64,000 nucleotides of DNA from Byssochlamys sp. IMV 00236 (lineage: Eukaryota; Ascomycota; Eurotiomycetes; Eurotiales; Thermoascaceae). The stretch is from NCBI GenBank assembly GCA_001931875.2, contig MSJH02000810.1, positions 405,695 to 469,694 on the forward strand, written 5' to 3'. Shown one piece after another: positions 25,632 through 37,500 of the stretch (positions are counted from its first letter, which is position 1; every line of letters begins with the position of its first letter). The position numbers and the translations under genes are program-made. Below the pieces are notes generated by a model, which worked only from the letters and a program-made list of their open reading frames with translations, searched no databases and was not told the DNA's origin.

Positions 25632-26799
25632 TCAATCCTCACGATTGATACCAGAATATTCATGGAGTTCCCAAAACGGCCGCTTCTCTTTCTCCTTCCG
25701 TACAAAAATACCAAAAGGATCAAAATGAGCAATTATCCATGGCCGGTTATCTGTCCACGATCTCCCTACGAGCTCGGTCGTGCCATCTCGTGCCAAGTAG
25801 ACGAGGGAGTTCTCGGGCAAATAGTGCCTTGGATGTCGTATATTCCACAAGACAGAGTTGAGGAGCATGACCGTCGCCTCGAAGACATAGAAGAACCACT
25901 CATACCGCAAGATGGGACTCAGAGTCATCAGATCGTCTCCTTTTGGCGTCGTGCTACCGGATTCTTCTACCACGCGGTAAATACAACGTATGAAGATCAA
26001 CGACGTACTCATGTACAGTGTAATCAGAGAAGGCGTGATCTTGGCGTGAAGATTGGCTCTTATACATCTCCAATGAAAAATCCCTGCGAGGACGGAAAAG
26101 ATGGCGATAACGACGAGCTGCATTGCGAGGGCAACCATTGTCAAGGCGCGTCCGATATTTTGATTGCTCTGCGTTGCACCCTTATTGGAGAGCAAGGATA
26201 CACCTGTTCCGTTCAAGCCTTCAACGACTGCAGACAGAGTACCGAAAATGGTCAGGACTCGACCTGGATCAAGGGGCGAGAAGTATGGGACGTAGTGCAG
26301 TGTTCGACCGAGGACATGGTAATTCGCGAGTTCAAGAAGCGGGCTATATAGTAAAGAGCCAGATCAGTTGGTATTCCAAAGTTCTCTGCGTCTATTGGAT
26401 GTAGCTCACGGATTCACGTATATCAAGATCAGGCTGACAATGTACATGATCAAGTTACGAGTAGTGTATAAATAGTGAAAGGCTCCGTATTCCCGCAGAG
26501 CAAAACCAGCAGCAAACATCGCTGCACAGAGCGGATGCAGGCCCGTTAGCTTGAAGCATTTGAAGCGGCTAGTAATAAATTTTATCAGGATATCTGGTTC
26601 CGTTGTGGGAAGGAGAACGATCTACTTACTAGCACTGCCAGAGATGGTAGAACGCCGAAACAGTAAATGCGAAAGCGAAGAAGATAGGTGCCCCCTTGTT
26701 AGGGGCGTAGACGTAGAGACTTCCATCGACTGCTATGTGTCAAGATGATGGATTACAAGTAAGAGTTTCGAGAATCTAACCAGGTTTTCCGTCCTCCAT
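25632..26799 (-). CDS. RTA1-family seven-helix membrane protein
   Basis: Model: exons 26799-26781, 26729-26630, 26568-26410 and 26343-25632, 329 aa. The protein opens MEDGKPVDGSLYVYAPNKGAPIFF, continues with FTVSAFYHLWQC, and has CAAMFAAGFALREYGAF and NPPLLELANYHVLGR, all typical of the fungal RTA1 family (Rta1, Rsb1 and relatives). About seven hydrophobic helices are visible. Members sit in the plasma membrane and are linked to lipid translocation and resistance to toxic lipids or aminocholesterol; the substrate here is unknown. The first exon is only 19 nt and uses a weak GTTAGA donor, so the extreme N-terminus is the least certain part. The next regulator gene starts divergently 750 bp away, which suggests but does not show a shared promoter. 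Confidence 0.9.
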
Positions 26800-27551
26800 T
26801 GAGACAAACTCGAAGCAGCCGGAGGAAAAGAGTAGGACTCTTGGGATATCACAAAGGAACAGAGCCGAAGCAGGGCGAAGGATAAATTCAAATAGCCAAA
26901 TTGGAAATAATGTTGTCAGGACACAGACATTGTTTGAATGAAAAGATTTTGCTTCTGTAGTGTCTACATGCTATCTCTCCTTCCCCTCCTGTCTTATAAC
27001 GTATCCTGATGCCTAACACAGGTCCCGGTCAAGAATATGTCCGTTCTTGATTGAGGCTCAGACCAATGCTCAAAAGGGAAAATGGAGGGATATATACTCC
27101 ACCTTGTACACTTCGACAAAGGATTAGACATGCACGATAACATAAAAAGGTCATTTTAACCCAAAAGCGGTATCATTGGAAAGGCCGCATAAGGATTCTA
27201 CAATCTATCCATTAATTTGTTTTTCAGAAGGCACATCTCAAGATAAAACCATAAATCCTGAAGTTCAGAGCTTTTGCTGGTCAGGGAACTTTTTACATGT
27301 TATAGGGTATCTCTCTGGTAGAGGTTATGGTATATCTAGGGCTGAATTACAATCGACCAATGCGAACAAAGGCCTGGGTATACTTCTCCACTGAACCTTA
27401 ACCAAAATAGGAGAAAAAAAGGCCAAGAACTCCGTCACGCCGATCTCCGATCGTTGTAAATGTGCTGGTTAGGCCTCGAAACAATTGCTTCAGGCATCCT
27501 AATTATCTTAGATTGCCAAGGTCTCTATTCGGACATCTCCATGTTGCAAAC
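26800..27551. promoter_or_regulatory. divergent intergenic region between RTA1-family gene and Zn2Cys6 gene
   Basis: The 750 bp between two divergent start codons must contain both promoters. I see no clear binding-site repeats. Confidence 0.45.
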
Positions 27552-28146
27552 ATGACATACCTGGGCGCAGAGTCGTCCAAGGAAAAGGAAACATCGCAGA
27601 TCGAGAAAGATCGAAAACGCCATTGCTGGGAATGTCTCCGCCGCCGCCTAGTCTGCGACTCGACACGTCCTGTATGCAACAGATGTTCTATTCGTGGGCT
27701 CGTATGTCTTGGATATGATAATGTGAAGCCCTTGACGTTCCTCGCGCCAGGAAGAGTAACATCTCGGAATCGGAGGGCTAAAGGGACCGCATCTCATAAA
27801 CTAGAGAACGATCACCATGAATTAACGACCAGGACCAGGCCAACGCTGTCACCCAGGACTGAGGATGTGATAATTTCTCATATTGAAATGAGATCCGAGG
27901 CCTGTGATATAATTCAGGCTGTACAATATTGCAAGTAAATATGAAAAGCCACATTTTGGAAAGGAAAAACTAACTCGCATAGATAATACTTGCATATACC
28001 AAGACATGATAAATCTCAACGAACTCGGGCCAACACCCCACTTATATCCTTCAGCAGTTGATACCATACTCTTAGTGAACTTTCTGTGTCTAGGATTCTT
28101 TGAGTCGGGTTTCGGAGACATTAACCACATATACCAAGACCACTAA
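27552..28146 (+). CDS. Zn(II)2Cys6 transcription factor, apparently truncated
   Basis: Model: exons 27552-27930 and 27983-28146, 180 aa. The ATG at 27552 is the first in frame; upstream codons offer only a GTG. The DNA-binding domain is C-x2-C-x6-C-x6-C-x2-C-x6-C (CWECLRRRLVC then DSTRPVCNRC), a canonical binuclear zinc cluster flanked by basic residues. The intron is best read as GC-AG (GCAAGT donor at 27931, CTAAC branch motif, CATAG acceptor at 27982); this yields IQAVQYYNTCIYQDM, typical of the region after the cluster in fungal regulators, whereas a GT donor brings an immediate stop. Usual family members have 450-700 residues, so this is probably a truncated or decayed gene. Downstream DNA stays in the same frame but is interrupted by TAA and TAG codons (see findings). 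Confidence 0.6.
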
Positions 28147-29753
28147 TAGTTATAATTGAAATAACTACAGCGAGGTGTGAGGCTCATGGCTCCGACCTCT
28201 CCGCACTTCATTCACATAGGCAGATTAAAGCAGCAAGTTTACGCAGCTGGCGAAGATAGAAACCATTAAAGGCCACAAAGTTAAGGCCACAAAGCAAATC
28301 GGCTGTTTCAATCGGGTTATCTACCGCTCTGACAGTGCGGTATACATACACTAACGAGCTCAGATGACATGACCTGCCTGCAGGATGCGAAAGTAGCAGA
28401 AAGAGCTCCTATTCCGTTCCTGCAGGTAACAGCTGGTCCATCCACCCGCAGACTCTTCGAAGCAACTACTGCAGCATGGAGACGATCGCATATATTCCCC
28501 ATACATAGTTAGTTACAACGTTTCAACGTCTTTCCGCTAAAATAGAATCTTTCCGAGAGCGGAGGAACCTAATCGCCGACCATGGTTTAATTTCAGTGTT
28601 ATTATTAGGATTATAATTGCCTAGCGATCAGCTCATTCGAAAACAATCTTAACGTTTTTTATTATTAATATTAATACTATTATTGTTATTATTATTATTA
28701 TTATTATTCCCATGCTACTTCTCAAACAATTGTGGAGATCTTAACAGTTCCGCCTGTCTGATGTCGCCGAGCATAGCGTCCTGATTCGGGAAAACACAAC
28801 TTCCTACGGACGTACACAGTAGATGCTACTAGTTGGTATTAGACTAGTAGTAGTAGTTATGGAGTTGACTTGGTCATTCATTCCATCTTTGGATAAGCTG
28901 TTCTCTCTGACACGTTTTCGAACTTTAATTATATGCATGGGTGGTTTTAGTTTCACTTCAGTTAACCACCCTCTCACTTTAGAATGGGGAGGATTAATAC
29001 TAGCTGTGCTATTGCGTAAAAGGGACGGGGAAGGGGAAAATGGGTCTATCTTTGTCTGGTAATGATCGGGACGACGGGATGAGTACTCCGTATTTGCGGT
29101 TGACGTACTTATCGAGACTTTAGACTGAAACTGAAACTCGGTGATTTGATTTTAGAGAAAAGGTTATTTTGACCATTTCGGCTTCAGAATCGGCCGAAAG
29201 AGTTTGTTAGTTATTACATGTTCTATAGAGTTAAGATGGAGGGGGAGGGAATACCATAGGCCGTTGGAAAGTAGCCGATTCGGGGGTTTGTCGCCGGCGC
29301 TGACGCGAATGACAGACAGTATAGGTTAAGTGAGGCCGAACAAATCAGCTGTGTTGTAACTCAGATGGGTTATGGTAGTGTAGATAGCAGCTTTTCCATT
29401 TGGTCTGGGCGGCTCCATTATCATTTATTGCTTTTGGGAGTGAAGTCTGGTAACATTAAAGCGGTAAGCCGCACGGGCCACAATGGAAGTTAGACGCGGA
29501 GCTGGGAAGCTTTTTCCTGACGCCTTTTGCTTGCGGGGAAATTCTCGAGCATTTTGTCTTGATAACTTCTTGGGTCAGAGAGAAGACATTATTATCATTG
29601 AGCTTTAACGGTGAAAGTTTGAGGCTGTATTCTCACAGGACGAACTGAACGGATTAGCTACTTCGCCGTTTTTCAGTCCATTCTATCATGTTCTAACTGA
29701 TCGAATTACCCAGACCGGTGGATCTCGTATAGAGATAACGGACATATAGCAAA
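28147..29753. other. AT-rich intergenic with possible decayed end of the Zn2Cys6 gene
   Basis: Up to about 28500 the frame of the preceding gene continues with protein-like sequence between stop codons. Beyond that the DNA is AT-rich, with an ATT-type microsatellite at about 28660-28708. The right end holds the promoter of the HIT zinc-finger gene. No intact gene seen. Confidence 0.45.
28660..28708. repeat. ATT/TAT trinucleotide microsatellite
   Basis: Tandem and interrupted ATT units, with about seven perfect copies at the right end. Confidence 0.85.
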
Positions 29754-30409
29754 ATGGCTGGGACTTGCGAAGTATGCTCTACAGAGCCATCAAAGTATCG
29801 ATGTCCCGCCTGTGGGATTATGAGGTCAGTTTACCTGCCTTGCCACTCATGTAACAAACTATGGAAGCGTGCCTTGAACTTACATTTCAGTACAGCTGCT
29901 CTCTAGCTTGTACTCAGTCGCATAAGGTCTATTGTACGCCAAAGTCCCCTGAAGCCTCGACGCAGAAACAGCCTCCTACCGTGACGGATACCGGAGCTGC
30001 GCAGGCTGCAACAAATGGACATGGACCGGAACAGGCAACGCAGGATACTACCGTCCTCCCGACCCCCGAGGCATTGTCTTCCTCGAAAGAGCTACAGGAG
30101 CTGTTTTCTAGATACCCTCAACTGCGCAGCCGGCTACGAGATATATACAAGGTGACGTTGGAGGATGAATGGGTCGAAGCACGACCTCCTGTTCGTGGCC
30201 GCGGGTTCGGGAGGGGCCGCGGCGCTCATGGCAGGGGACGAGGTGGAAGCAGAGGGCCTTGGACTGCTCAGAAGGGGTTCAATCGTGGATTGGGAAAGGT
30301 GAGGAAGTGGAGGGATAGTTGCGAGGAAGGATCGAGCACTGGCCCAGATGCAGAAGGGTTTATGAAATTTGTCGCCCTGGTCAACGGCGGAAACTCCAGT
30401 CAGAGTTAG
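29754..30409 (+). CDS. HIT-type zinc-finger protein with Gly/Arg-rich tail
   Basis: Model: exons 29754-29824 and 29896-30409, 194 aa. The N-terminus reads TCEVCSTEPSKYRCPACG then CSLACTQSHKVYC, the Cys/His pattern of the zf-HIT domain (as in Hit1/ZNHIT3 and ZNHIT2), which works in snoRNP and chromatin-remodelling complex assembly. Splicing uses a GTCAGT donor and the second of two closely spaced AG acceptors (29895), because the first one gives an early stop. The middle is Ala/Thr/Gln-rich, then a helical segment (SKELQELFSRYPQLRSRLRDIYKVTLEDEW) and an RGRG repeat region (about residues 130-150) resembling RNA-binding RGG boxes. The combination with an RGG-like tail is not part of classical Hit1, so I give no gene symbol. 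Confidence 0.85.
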
Positions 30410-32876
30410 GCCATATTATTATGGGAAATTATGGATATCCAGTGTGACGCTCGACGGCATATCACTGCGGTCCATGACTATAGTTCCTGGCAGATAAGGC
30501 TAGGTTACATAGACTGGGGCCTGGTCCGCTATCTTCTATGTGGCTCATTTGCGGCGAACGGGGTCTGGTCTTGACACCATTATATAAGGCCCGAGGAACA
30601 TCAGCTCAGCTTCCCCAGCTGTGCAGGGTCTCCGACCACCCCGGAATTGGAAGAGACACTACGAAGTGACCCTTCCGAGACGCTCTCGTCCCATTGCTCC
30701 GCTAGCCTTTTGGGTAAACTTACAGAATCGACGATATAAAAGCGTGTCAACACTCAGACTTACGCGCGCGGGGCTCCGAGCTGAGTTGACATATACATAG
30801 AGTATGGAGCATACGCATTCAGTGTGCTTTAAACACATCGCTGATCCAGCTATCTGCAGTATGTCAGTGCTGTGCAGGGTCTATGAGTGGGGTCAGAATC
30901 CGACTTCTGGAGAAGAAGACCTTGTCTGGGTTCGTAAAGTGCCCAAACCACTGCTAGCTTGCAGTCTTCCTGGTACGAGTTTGTGAAGAGCTCGTCCTGC
31001 CTGTCAAAGATAGCTTAAGATGAGAACTGTCAGAACATCAGGTTATGCACTTTGACCACTAAATGAGCAGACTCATAGTTCCTGCAGCAGAACCCTAGCT
31101 GTCAAGCTGCTAGCGCCTGCAGCTTGCATTTAGCATTTTCCGAAGTCGGGTAAAATACCGAATACTGTAGTGAGCAGACTTCGACTGGTTCGCTGGCCCA
31201 TGCATGTTGCCTTGCTTTTAACGGGGAAACAAAGATCGCCAAAAATGGGCAGTGACGGGGCCGACTTGAGCCGAGGAGCATATGTAAATTCCTACAGGGA
31301 TGTGTCGCCACAACATTTGAGGGCTCCTGTAGGCTGTAGCATTCACATCGTATACTATGACGAAATGCGGCCAGTCGTATTCTTTTGTGCTCTGAGGTAG
31401 TATCTGTTGGGTGGTGTCCATAAAGAAGCATTGTCCTTGCAGAGGCTGTGAGCTCGGATTCGTTTAGACACTTCACCTCAGCTTCTTTATCACGACGAAG
31501 CCAATACGACACAGCCTGGTTAGAGATGGAATTGTGACCGAATGGACGACCAAGGATGAGTCTGGGTGATGAAACCGTGATCGGCCAGGGTACGTAGGAG
31601 AGATAATCAGTGGCATGCTGCAGCTGCCAACCAAGCATGAACAGAAAACGATGCTGCATATGCAACCACCCCGCCAGGAGGCGGCCTTTCTTAATTTTTG
31701 ATTTTATTTTTTTTTATTTATTTTTTTTTTTCCTTTTGTTTTTTTGAAGAGAAGAACCATGCTCATGCATGCGCTTCATCCCTCGTGACTCGTTGAGCCG
31801 AGTAAAACCGTTAGTGACTCGTCACCGCCGACTGGGAGGAGGACGGAGGTCGATGGAGCTCAGACAGCGTCTAGTTAGTGCAGGGAGAGACCGCATTGGG
31901 AACATAGATGTCGCCGTAACAGTAACTATGCCATTGAACAGCGTAAGCCTTGAACAGGGATCGTCTGAAGTCCCAGGCACCAGATCGACTGAGAAAGAAA
32001 AGGGTTCGGTTATTCAGCGCATATGGCGCCACGGCGGCTCAGTGCATCGCATGTTTCGTCCAGGTCCAGAGATAGGATGGGAGCTGATAGCAGGAGGCGA
32101 GCAAATGGCGGCTCTCAACCTTTGCTGCAATCAAGTATTAGTTATTGGCCTTCCTCAAGTAGTTAGAGATGATGCTCCAGTCAGTTGAGGCCAAACAATG
32201 ATCTACCGCAAGATCCGAGTGCAGGGTCTCAGTCCGGTCCACTGGCGATCGCAAGATGGGTGATGATGGCTCCTCATGGCGCAGGTCGCTGTGGAGGAGC
32301 TCTGGAACACAGCAGCAGCGCATCTGACGAGTAAGGGAGCCTTGGCCGTTGTTTCGCCCGTTGGATATCCAATCTGCCGTCAAAGGCCAGGCGGGGGTGG
32401 CCATCAGGGCTCAGCTCTGGCGTATGTAGTCGTTAGCCGGGCTTGTGCTAACTTCTAAGAAGCCCGCTCGGCCTCCACATTCAATCCCGACGGTCAATGG
32501 CCCCCTAGTACCTACCGGCACACACGTAAAGCGCGGAGTCGAGGCCGAAAAGACTGAGCTGACCTTTTGGATCCTCAAAGCGTCTTTCTGTCCTTGCTCG
32601 CAGTCAATCGATCCATCAAATTGGACCTTCTCCGCCTGCATTCACTGCTCTGTCAACGAGCTGCTGCTGGCTTTTTCACATGGCGTGACCGGGCCTGCGC
32701 CGCAATAGATCCCTCTCGACGGCTCGTAACGAACAACATCAAACGACAAATACATCAAGCCACCAATTTGACTTATCCCTTCCTACCAGCCTCGTTTCGA
32801 GACGCAACTCTCAGAAGCTGAAACCTCTCATCTGATCTACCATTCCATCACCGCATCTCACGTCTACAGTGCGACA
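30410..32876. other. intergenic, about 2.5 kb
   Basis: No gene supported. A T-rich tract lies at about 31695-31747. The right end (roughly 32400-32876) probably contains the promoter and leader of the RasGEF gene. Confidence 0.5.
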
Positions 32877-32915
32877 ATGGATGAGCGGTCCTCTGCATTT
32901 CGATCGTTTTCCTAA
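32877..32915 (+). promoter_or_regulatory. upstream ORF in the leader of the RasGEF gene
   Basis: An ATG at 32877 opens a 12-codon frame ending at TAA 32913-32915, 74 nt before the main start at 32990. If it lies in the mRNA leader it could damp translation; no transcript data are available here. Confidence 0.4.
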
Positions 32916-32989
32916 GGGCCGCCAGAGTTCCCACTCGGTACCGTTCGTGCCTGCAGCAAACGATTGACCTCTAACGAAAACTATACACG

Positions 32990-35900
32990 ATGGATGCCCA
33001 GCAGCAGTCCCGACGGGCCAGGTCGTCCAGTGACAGGGCCCAGGGTTCGCCCGTTACGCCTCCGCAGAGACCTCGACTGGGAGTCCGGACAATTTCAGCC
33101 CCAGCCGGTGATATTCAGAAGCTAGATCGCTCCAAGGGGCCAGCAGAGGAAGGAAAGACATTCCAGACGACAGTTATTGAGGAATCTGAGAGTCCTATTA
33201 CTTCTCCTGTCGATGACCGTCCCATCGACGACGACGATGTCTCTACTATAAAAGGAAACAATCAGGTAGGCTTCCAAGAAAATTGATCCACCGGTCGAGC
33301 ATCACTTTTTGAAGGGTCAAGAAACGCTAACGAGTAACTTCCCTACAGACTTCGAATTCGAGGGCCAATCTTCCCCATGTTCGTCTGGCTGTCATTGGCT
33401 CAAAGGCAGTAGGTAAATCGACGTTCGTGCAATGTGCGCTGGATATGAAGCATCTTCCGACCTCCCATTCCAATTCAAAGAAGATGTCACTGGACGGCAC
33501 GGTCTATATGGTCCGCTTGCTGGAGATATCTTTAGATGACATCAGCTTTGACACAAACGGGAGCGTTGTTTGGCCTCGAACTTCCGACGATAACAATCTC
33601 CCCCCGGTGGACGGAGCTCTCATTCTTCACGATGTGACTAGCCCTGGCGGCATCATCGAGGCCTCACGATTATTGAGTAAGTATTAGCCCCTTTGCAAGG
33701 CATCTTGCCTGTTCTCTATATCGAATCCGTGATCCATGCTCCAGATCCGCAAGGTTTCTGTCCCTACGTGCCATTGGAGAGGGAAGCGGTTATCATCCAT
33801 TCCGTAGGACACAATTCCGTTGTTCGATGCTAACGGATCTTGTGTTGACAGGTGCTTTAACTAAGTCGTCAATACCATATGTGCTAGTACAATGTAAATG
33901 CGACCTCCAGGACCGTCCGCAAAAGATGGATGCCGTGACATTTGAAAAGATGAGCAGGATTATCAGTGGAAAGGAGCTGCATCGGACAGCAGCGGACTCG
34001 CCGCGAACACAGAAGCGATGCATTTCCATACTTTTGCGATCCATCGTCTTGAAAACACCTGGTAAGCAAGATCCCGTCCCGATTTCCCCGTCTCCGAATA
34101 TCCTCCGCACGTCGCACCAACCCTCATCAAGTCCACCATTTATCTGTCCCCTTTGGAGCCACTTATCTTTCCTGATCTGGTACACTGGCGCTGTCGGGCT
34201 GCATCAGCATCGGGTCTTGAGACGTCCAGCCCCTTTCATGGTCCACCGAGTCGCGCTATTTTTCTCCGGGTCGTTCCCCGGTTGAACTAACGCACGCGAA
34301 CCCCTGTCTGTTAATACCGCCGATCGTAGCTCGTGTTTGGCTAAAGTTGGAGAGGATAAATGCGCGATTGCTGCCATTGATCGCGGAGATAGAAATTTCT
34401 GCGGGCTAACTCGACGCTAGATATTGTTCGCAATCACCTGTACGGAAACAATTCCAGTTCCAATTCCAATTCATCATCAACGTTACGACAGACGCAGGTG
34501 CGGCAGCCACTTTCTCCAACACAGGATTGGCAAAACTACACTGCCGCGGAAGCCAAAGAGACCGCACGGGAAGAGGCCTCTGGCAGCGAAACCATTGCGT
34601 CTAATGAGAGAGTCGATGGGAACGGCGAAAACCGTCCCACCGACAAGGCAAACGGCGCCAGTCTGGCTCTCAATGCCGCGGGCTCTAGGTATGTCCGGAG
34701 CAATTCACACCCTGTACGACCTCAAACGCCTCCCTCTGCGGGACGGTTAGATCCCCGCAGGCCATCTGTCTCCAGTAACGCCGCGGAGAGCCCGCCGAAT
34801 CGAGATAACAGTCGACAGCGTCGGCTCCAGCCCACCTGGCGCCATAGCGCAGGTTCCGATGCCTTCAGCAGTTTTCTGGACATGGAAGATGACGAAAATG
34901 GAGAACATAAGAACAGCCCGGATCGAAACAAAGAAAGGCCCGGAGAATATGTAGCAGCGGACACCGGAGTGACTTTTGAGGATCTTGTCGACCGTCTTGT
35001 CTCGGTACCGATGTCAAAGCAAGACTCGAAGTTTTCAGCTATCTTTCTGTGTCTCTATCGCAAATTCGCTGCGCCTGGTACACTTCTGAACGCCTTGATC
35101 AATCGCTTCGAGAAAACCGAGAGAAGCCCGGCAGCTCAATTAAGCAAATCTGCAGACCAGCTTAGGTTACTCAACGTTGTCGGACAATGGGTCTCTGAAT
35201 ATCCTGGAGACTTCGCTTACCCAAAGACCCGGAGACGCTTGACGGACTTCGTGGCTGCCTTGGAGAAGAACCATGTCTACATGTTCGCTGCCAAAGAGAT
35301 TGCTTCTTACTTGGATCTAATTGTGGAGGAGGACGAGACTGGGTGGCCGTTTCGCGACAGCGATTCTGATGCGTCAGAGAAGTCAGACAGACTCGAGACT
35401 TTCCTCAACACTTCCGCTCGAAGTTCTCCAATGGCCTTCCTTTCCGGGTCGTCACTCCTGGATTATTCGATATACAATACAAGCTCTTTGGACCTCAATG
35501 ACGACATACCCGATGCATCGTCCGCCCATTCTGGTCACTCTATGAGTCTGTCAAACGCTTCGAGCCATGGAAAATCGGCAAGCACTTCAAATCAGTCATT
35601 TTCTACGCTCATCTCCGTCGAGAATGCACAAAGAGAAGCACAAACGCTCGAGCTTACCCCCAAGATCTCCTTGACGAAAATCCAATGGAGACAGTTCATG
35701 GAAATTCCGGACGACGACTTCGCAAAAGAGCTTACACGAATCGACTGGATAATGTATAACTCGTTCCGGCCTCGAGACCTAGTCCGCCACGTGAGTATCT
35801 CGAGCCAGGACAAGGATAAGATCAAGAGCCTGGCGAACGTCAATCGGATGATCAAAGAGTTCAATCACGTCGCATTCTTTGTTGCCAGTATGATCTTGTT

Positions 35901-36593
35901 CCGAGACAAGCCCAAACACAGAGCCAAGGCCCTGGAAAAATTTATGAACATAGCTCAGGTTAGTATCGCCATATATTTCACTTGGTTCCCGGCATTGCGC
36001 AGCTAACTTTACAATCAATATTTCAGAGGCTACGACGACAAAACAACTACAACTCCCTCGGCGCGGTTATCGCTGGCATTAATGGTACACCTGTACATCG
36101 GTTAACCCAGACCAGGGAGCTTGTCCCTCTTCATGTGCAGAAGGAATTCATGAGGCTAGTCATTCTCATGGGCACTCAGAAGAGCCATTTTGCCTACCGG
36201 TTGGCGTGGGAAAATTCCTTTGCGGAACGGATCCCATTCCTTCCCCTCCATCGTCGCGATCTGGTGTCCGCGGAAGAAGGAAACAAGACTTTCGTCGGCG
36301 AGGATAAGTCCCGTGTCAACTGGAAGAAATTTGAGATCATGGGAGAGGTTGTCTTAGGAATTCAACGAAGTCAGAAGACACCTTACCCCTACATACCGAA
36401 GCACGAGGAAGTAATGCGGCTGCTGCTGGAAACCAAGCTCTCAAATGACGAGGAGGTGAGACTTTTCGTATACGTTGCTATATAATTGATTCAGTCCGCT
36501 GACGACATCTTTCAGGATCTCTACTCGCGGAGTATGCAAGTTGAACCGTCCGCTACGGGAGATCGCAAGAAGTTTGCTTGGCTGCGTTCCTAA
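32990..36593 (+). CDS. Ras-like P-loop domain fused to RasGEF (CDC25-type) protein
   Basis: Model: exons 32990-33265, 33349-33676, 33852-34061, 34421-35958, 36027-36455 and 36516-36593, 952 aa. After a disordered N-terminus, residues 103-120 read VRLAVIGSKAVGKSTF, a G1/P-loop (GxxxxGKS at 109-116); a later VQCKCDL stretch sits where a small GTPase carries NKxD, with C replacing N. A Ser-rich linker leads to a RasGEF N domain (from about residue 454, VTFEDLVDRLVSVPM) and a CDC25 catalytic domain (from about 694: DWIMYNSFRPRDLVRH, then NHVAFFVASMILF and NNYNSLGAVIAGINGTPVHRL). Such proteins load GTP on Ras-type GTPases at membranes. The third intron (34062-34420) is long for this genome. Boundaries of the second intron (33677-33851) are the least secure. 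Confidence 0.88.
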
Positions 36594-37500
36594 TCTTGAA
36601 GCCTCGCCGCTCAATTCTTTTCCCATGGATCGGATTATCTCCTTGTTCTCATATCCTTCTGGACGATTACCATTGCAAACTAAAAGTCGCTCATTCTCTT
36701 TTGCCAAAATATGTACTCATACCCCTTTTACGCTGATATGCCTTCTATGACTGATATATTGATGATTGTTTTGAATTATCGTGGACTTGATACCACGGTG
36801 ACGGAGGGTACTTTACTCGTGTTATTTTTCTGAAGCACGTCTTGTACATAAGGGAGTCTTCGCTGTATTGTACTTGCCGCGAACTTGACCTACATATTGC
36901 CTGCAAGCTTTTCAAGGATAACCTTGCTTATCGATCCTGTTATTTTGACATAAAAGCAAGACATTGTTAAATGGTTTTGTGAGCATGAGGTCAAGCGAAG
37001 GCGTTGGAAGGGATTGTCGTCTGATGCTGTACATCATTTTTGATATTTTGACTTTGGTGTACTACAGGATAGACTATGCCTTGAGTTTAGCTCACTTGTT
37101 ACGGGAGGCTATCTTTATTCTTTGATGTGCATATGCTTGTGTTTCTTTACCACTAGTGTCGTGTTCTTTCAGCATATCAGGGGCGTGCAGTGCTCAACCC
37201 AGACTTCTATCAAACGCAGAATCAGTTCGCTTCTGACATAGCCGTCAAGCTCTTATCATCAAGTCCATATATAATATATATCCTACTAGTCAGACCAAGT
37301 GCTACTTACAAATGATATCCACCAACGGAATACTCTGGTCAGCCAAATGTCACGTGATATCAAGCTCCTGCGGGCCTGAGGCGAAAGTTCCCCGATTTAC
37401 TCGTAAGTACTTAGCGTTTCCTTCAAACTCTATGGACTACTTACTCACTGCATAAAACATACCAACACCTCATCCCAGCTCGAAACAGCTTTCCAAAACC
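36594..37500. other. intergenic: RasGEF 3' flank and Fmc1 promoter
   Basis: About 900 bp with no supportable gene. AT-rich in its middle part. Confidence 0.5.

Noticed and set aside
25602..26351. 249-codon open frame on the plus strand
   Set aside because: It is antisense to the RTA1-family gene, whose seven helices and spliced exons are clearly the real coding sequence.
31102..31659. About 185-codon open frame on the minus strand
   Set aside because: Residue composition is irregular, no motif is recognisable, and no introns or neighbours support it.
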